Assembly: GCA_910585555.1 (NCBI GenBank)
Contig: CAJUFU010000038.1
Location: 4,088-9,986, forward strand
From: an uncultured Lachnospiraceae bacterium
GTDB taxonomy: Bacteria; Bacillota; Clostridia; Lachnospirales; Lachnospiraceae
DNA: 5,899 bases
Reading direction: 5' to 3'
Shown here: one piece after another, positions 5,467-5,899 of the stretch
Layout: each line of letters begins with the position of its first letter
How positions within the stretch are numbered: position 1 is the first letter of the stretch
Made by a program: the position numbers and the translations under genes
Notes under the pieces: generated by a model
Told to the model about the DNA's origin: nothing
What the model saw: only the letters and a program-made list of their open reading frames with translations
Databases searched by the model: none

Positions 5467-5899
5467 ATGTTCGTGAACTTGACTGATGTGTTGACAAACG
5501 AAGGGAAAGTGCTCCCAATGCAGATAGAGACAGGAATTACGCATGTTTCTGCTGCCGGGGAGAGTTACCGGGTGCTTAAGAGTACGCCGGTGGATTTTCT
5601 GTTTACCAATACAGGAAAAGGCAGAGCGCGGATGGAGGGGAAGGCGGCATTTACGTTTGCATTAACCTGTGACAGATGTCTGGTCCCCGTTGAGAAGGAG
5701 ATTACGCTTGACTTTACAAGAGAAGTTACGGCGCCTGATATAGGCACTGGTCAGTCCGTGGAGGAGGAACAGGATTTCATGGATGGTTACCAGTTGAATG
5801 TGGAAGACTTACTAAACAGTGAGATAGTGACAAGCTGGCCTATGAAGATTTTGTGTAAGCCGGATTGTAAGGGGATCTGCCCCAAATGCGGCAGGGATC
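5467..5899 (+). CDS. yceD: DUF177 family protein YceD, 3'-truncated by window end
   Basis: The reading frame is open from ATG 5467 to the last base (144 complete codons) with no stop, so the gene continues beyond the window. AGGAG at 5456-5460 lies 6 bases before the ATG. The protein shows the DUF177 pattern: an N-terminal beta-rich region, a CDRC pair (C68, C71), an acidic stretch (99-118) and a C-terminal four-cysteine cluster (C130, C134, C138, C141) reading C-x3-C-x3-C-x2-C. These cysteines could bind a metal. YceD homologues are linked to 23S rRNA accumulation and ribosome assembly, and the gene is normally followed by rpmF (ribosomal protein L32) and plsX. Family length is about 170 residues, so roughly 20-30 residues are missing. 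It is transcribed from the strong promoter just upstream. Confidence 0.92.
   Translation, partial: MFVNLTDVLTNEGKVLPMQIETGITHVSAAGESYRVLKSTPVDFLFTNTGKGRARMEGKAAFTFALTCDRCLVPVEKEITLDFTREVTAPDIGTGQSVEEEQDFMDGYQLNVEDLLNSEIVTSWPMKILCKPDCKGICPKCGRD

Overview
The window looks like part of a low-to-mid GC Gram-positive Clostridia chromosome, most likely Lachnospiraceae (Clostridium cluster XIVa). The pointers are an acetate kinase followed further down by a DUF177/YceD gene (the usual chromosomal neighbours pta-ackA-yceD-rpmF-plsX in this group), strong purine-rich Shine-Dalgarno sites before every gene, and an exact sigma-A consensus promoter. The assignment is inference; no database search was possible. 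All seven genes lie on the + strand.

Layout. Bases 1-217 hold two copies of a roughly 90-base GC-rich, strongly foldable repeat with a 126-base period. The copies differ by one C in a C-run and are separated by a 36-base foldable spacer. A short AT-rich leader (218-251) then leads into ackA (252-1448), which is followed after 24 bases by a serine alpha/beta hydrolase (1473-2336). A 10-bp perfect hairpin (2341-2369) closes this first unit.

The second unit is a four-gene accessory block: a DrrA-type ABC ATPase (2476-3417), an ABC-2 permease (3445-4356), a stand-alone LytTR DNA-binding regulator (4431-4868) and a four-helix DUF3021-type membrane protein (4952-5425). The likely logic is an exporter plus a LytTR regulator held in check by, or signalled through, its membrane partner. 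The exported substrate and the signal cannot be read from the sequence.

The third unit starts from an exact TTGACA-N17-TATAAT promoter that overlaps the end of the DUF3021 gene. It drives a DUF177/YceD gene (5467 to beyond the window end), normally the first gene before rpmF (ribosomal protein L32) and fatty-acid/phospholipid genes.

The parts most worth a second look are the unidentified repeated RNA-like element before ackA, and the hydrolase plus exporter/LytTR/DUF3021 block lying between ackA and yceD, two genes often close together in related genomes. I see no CRISPR array, tRNA, rRNA, transposase or integrase.
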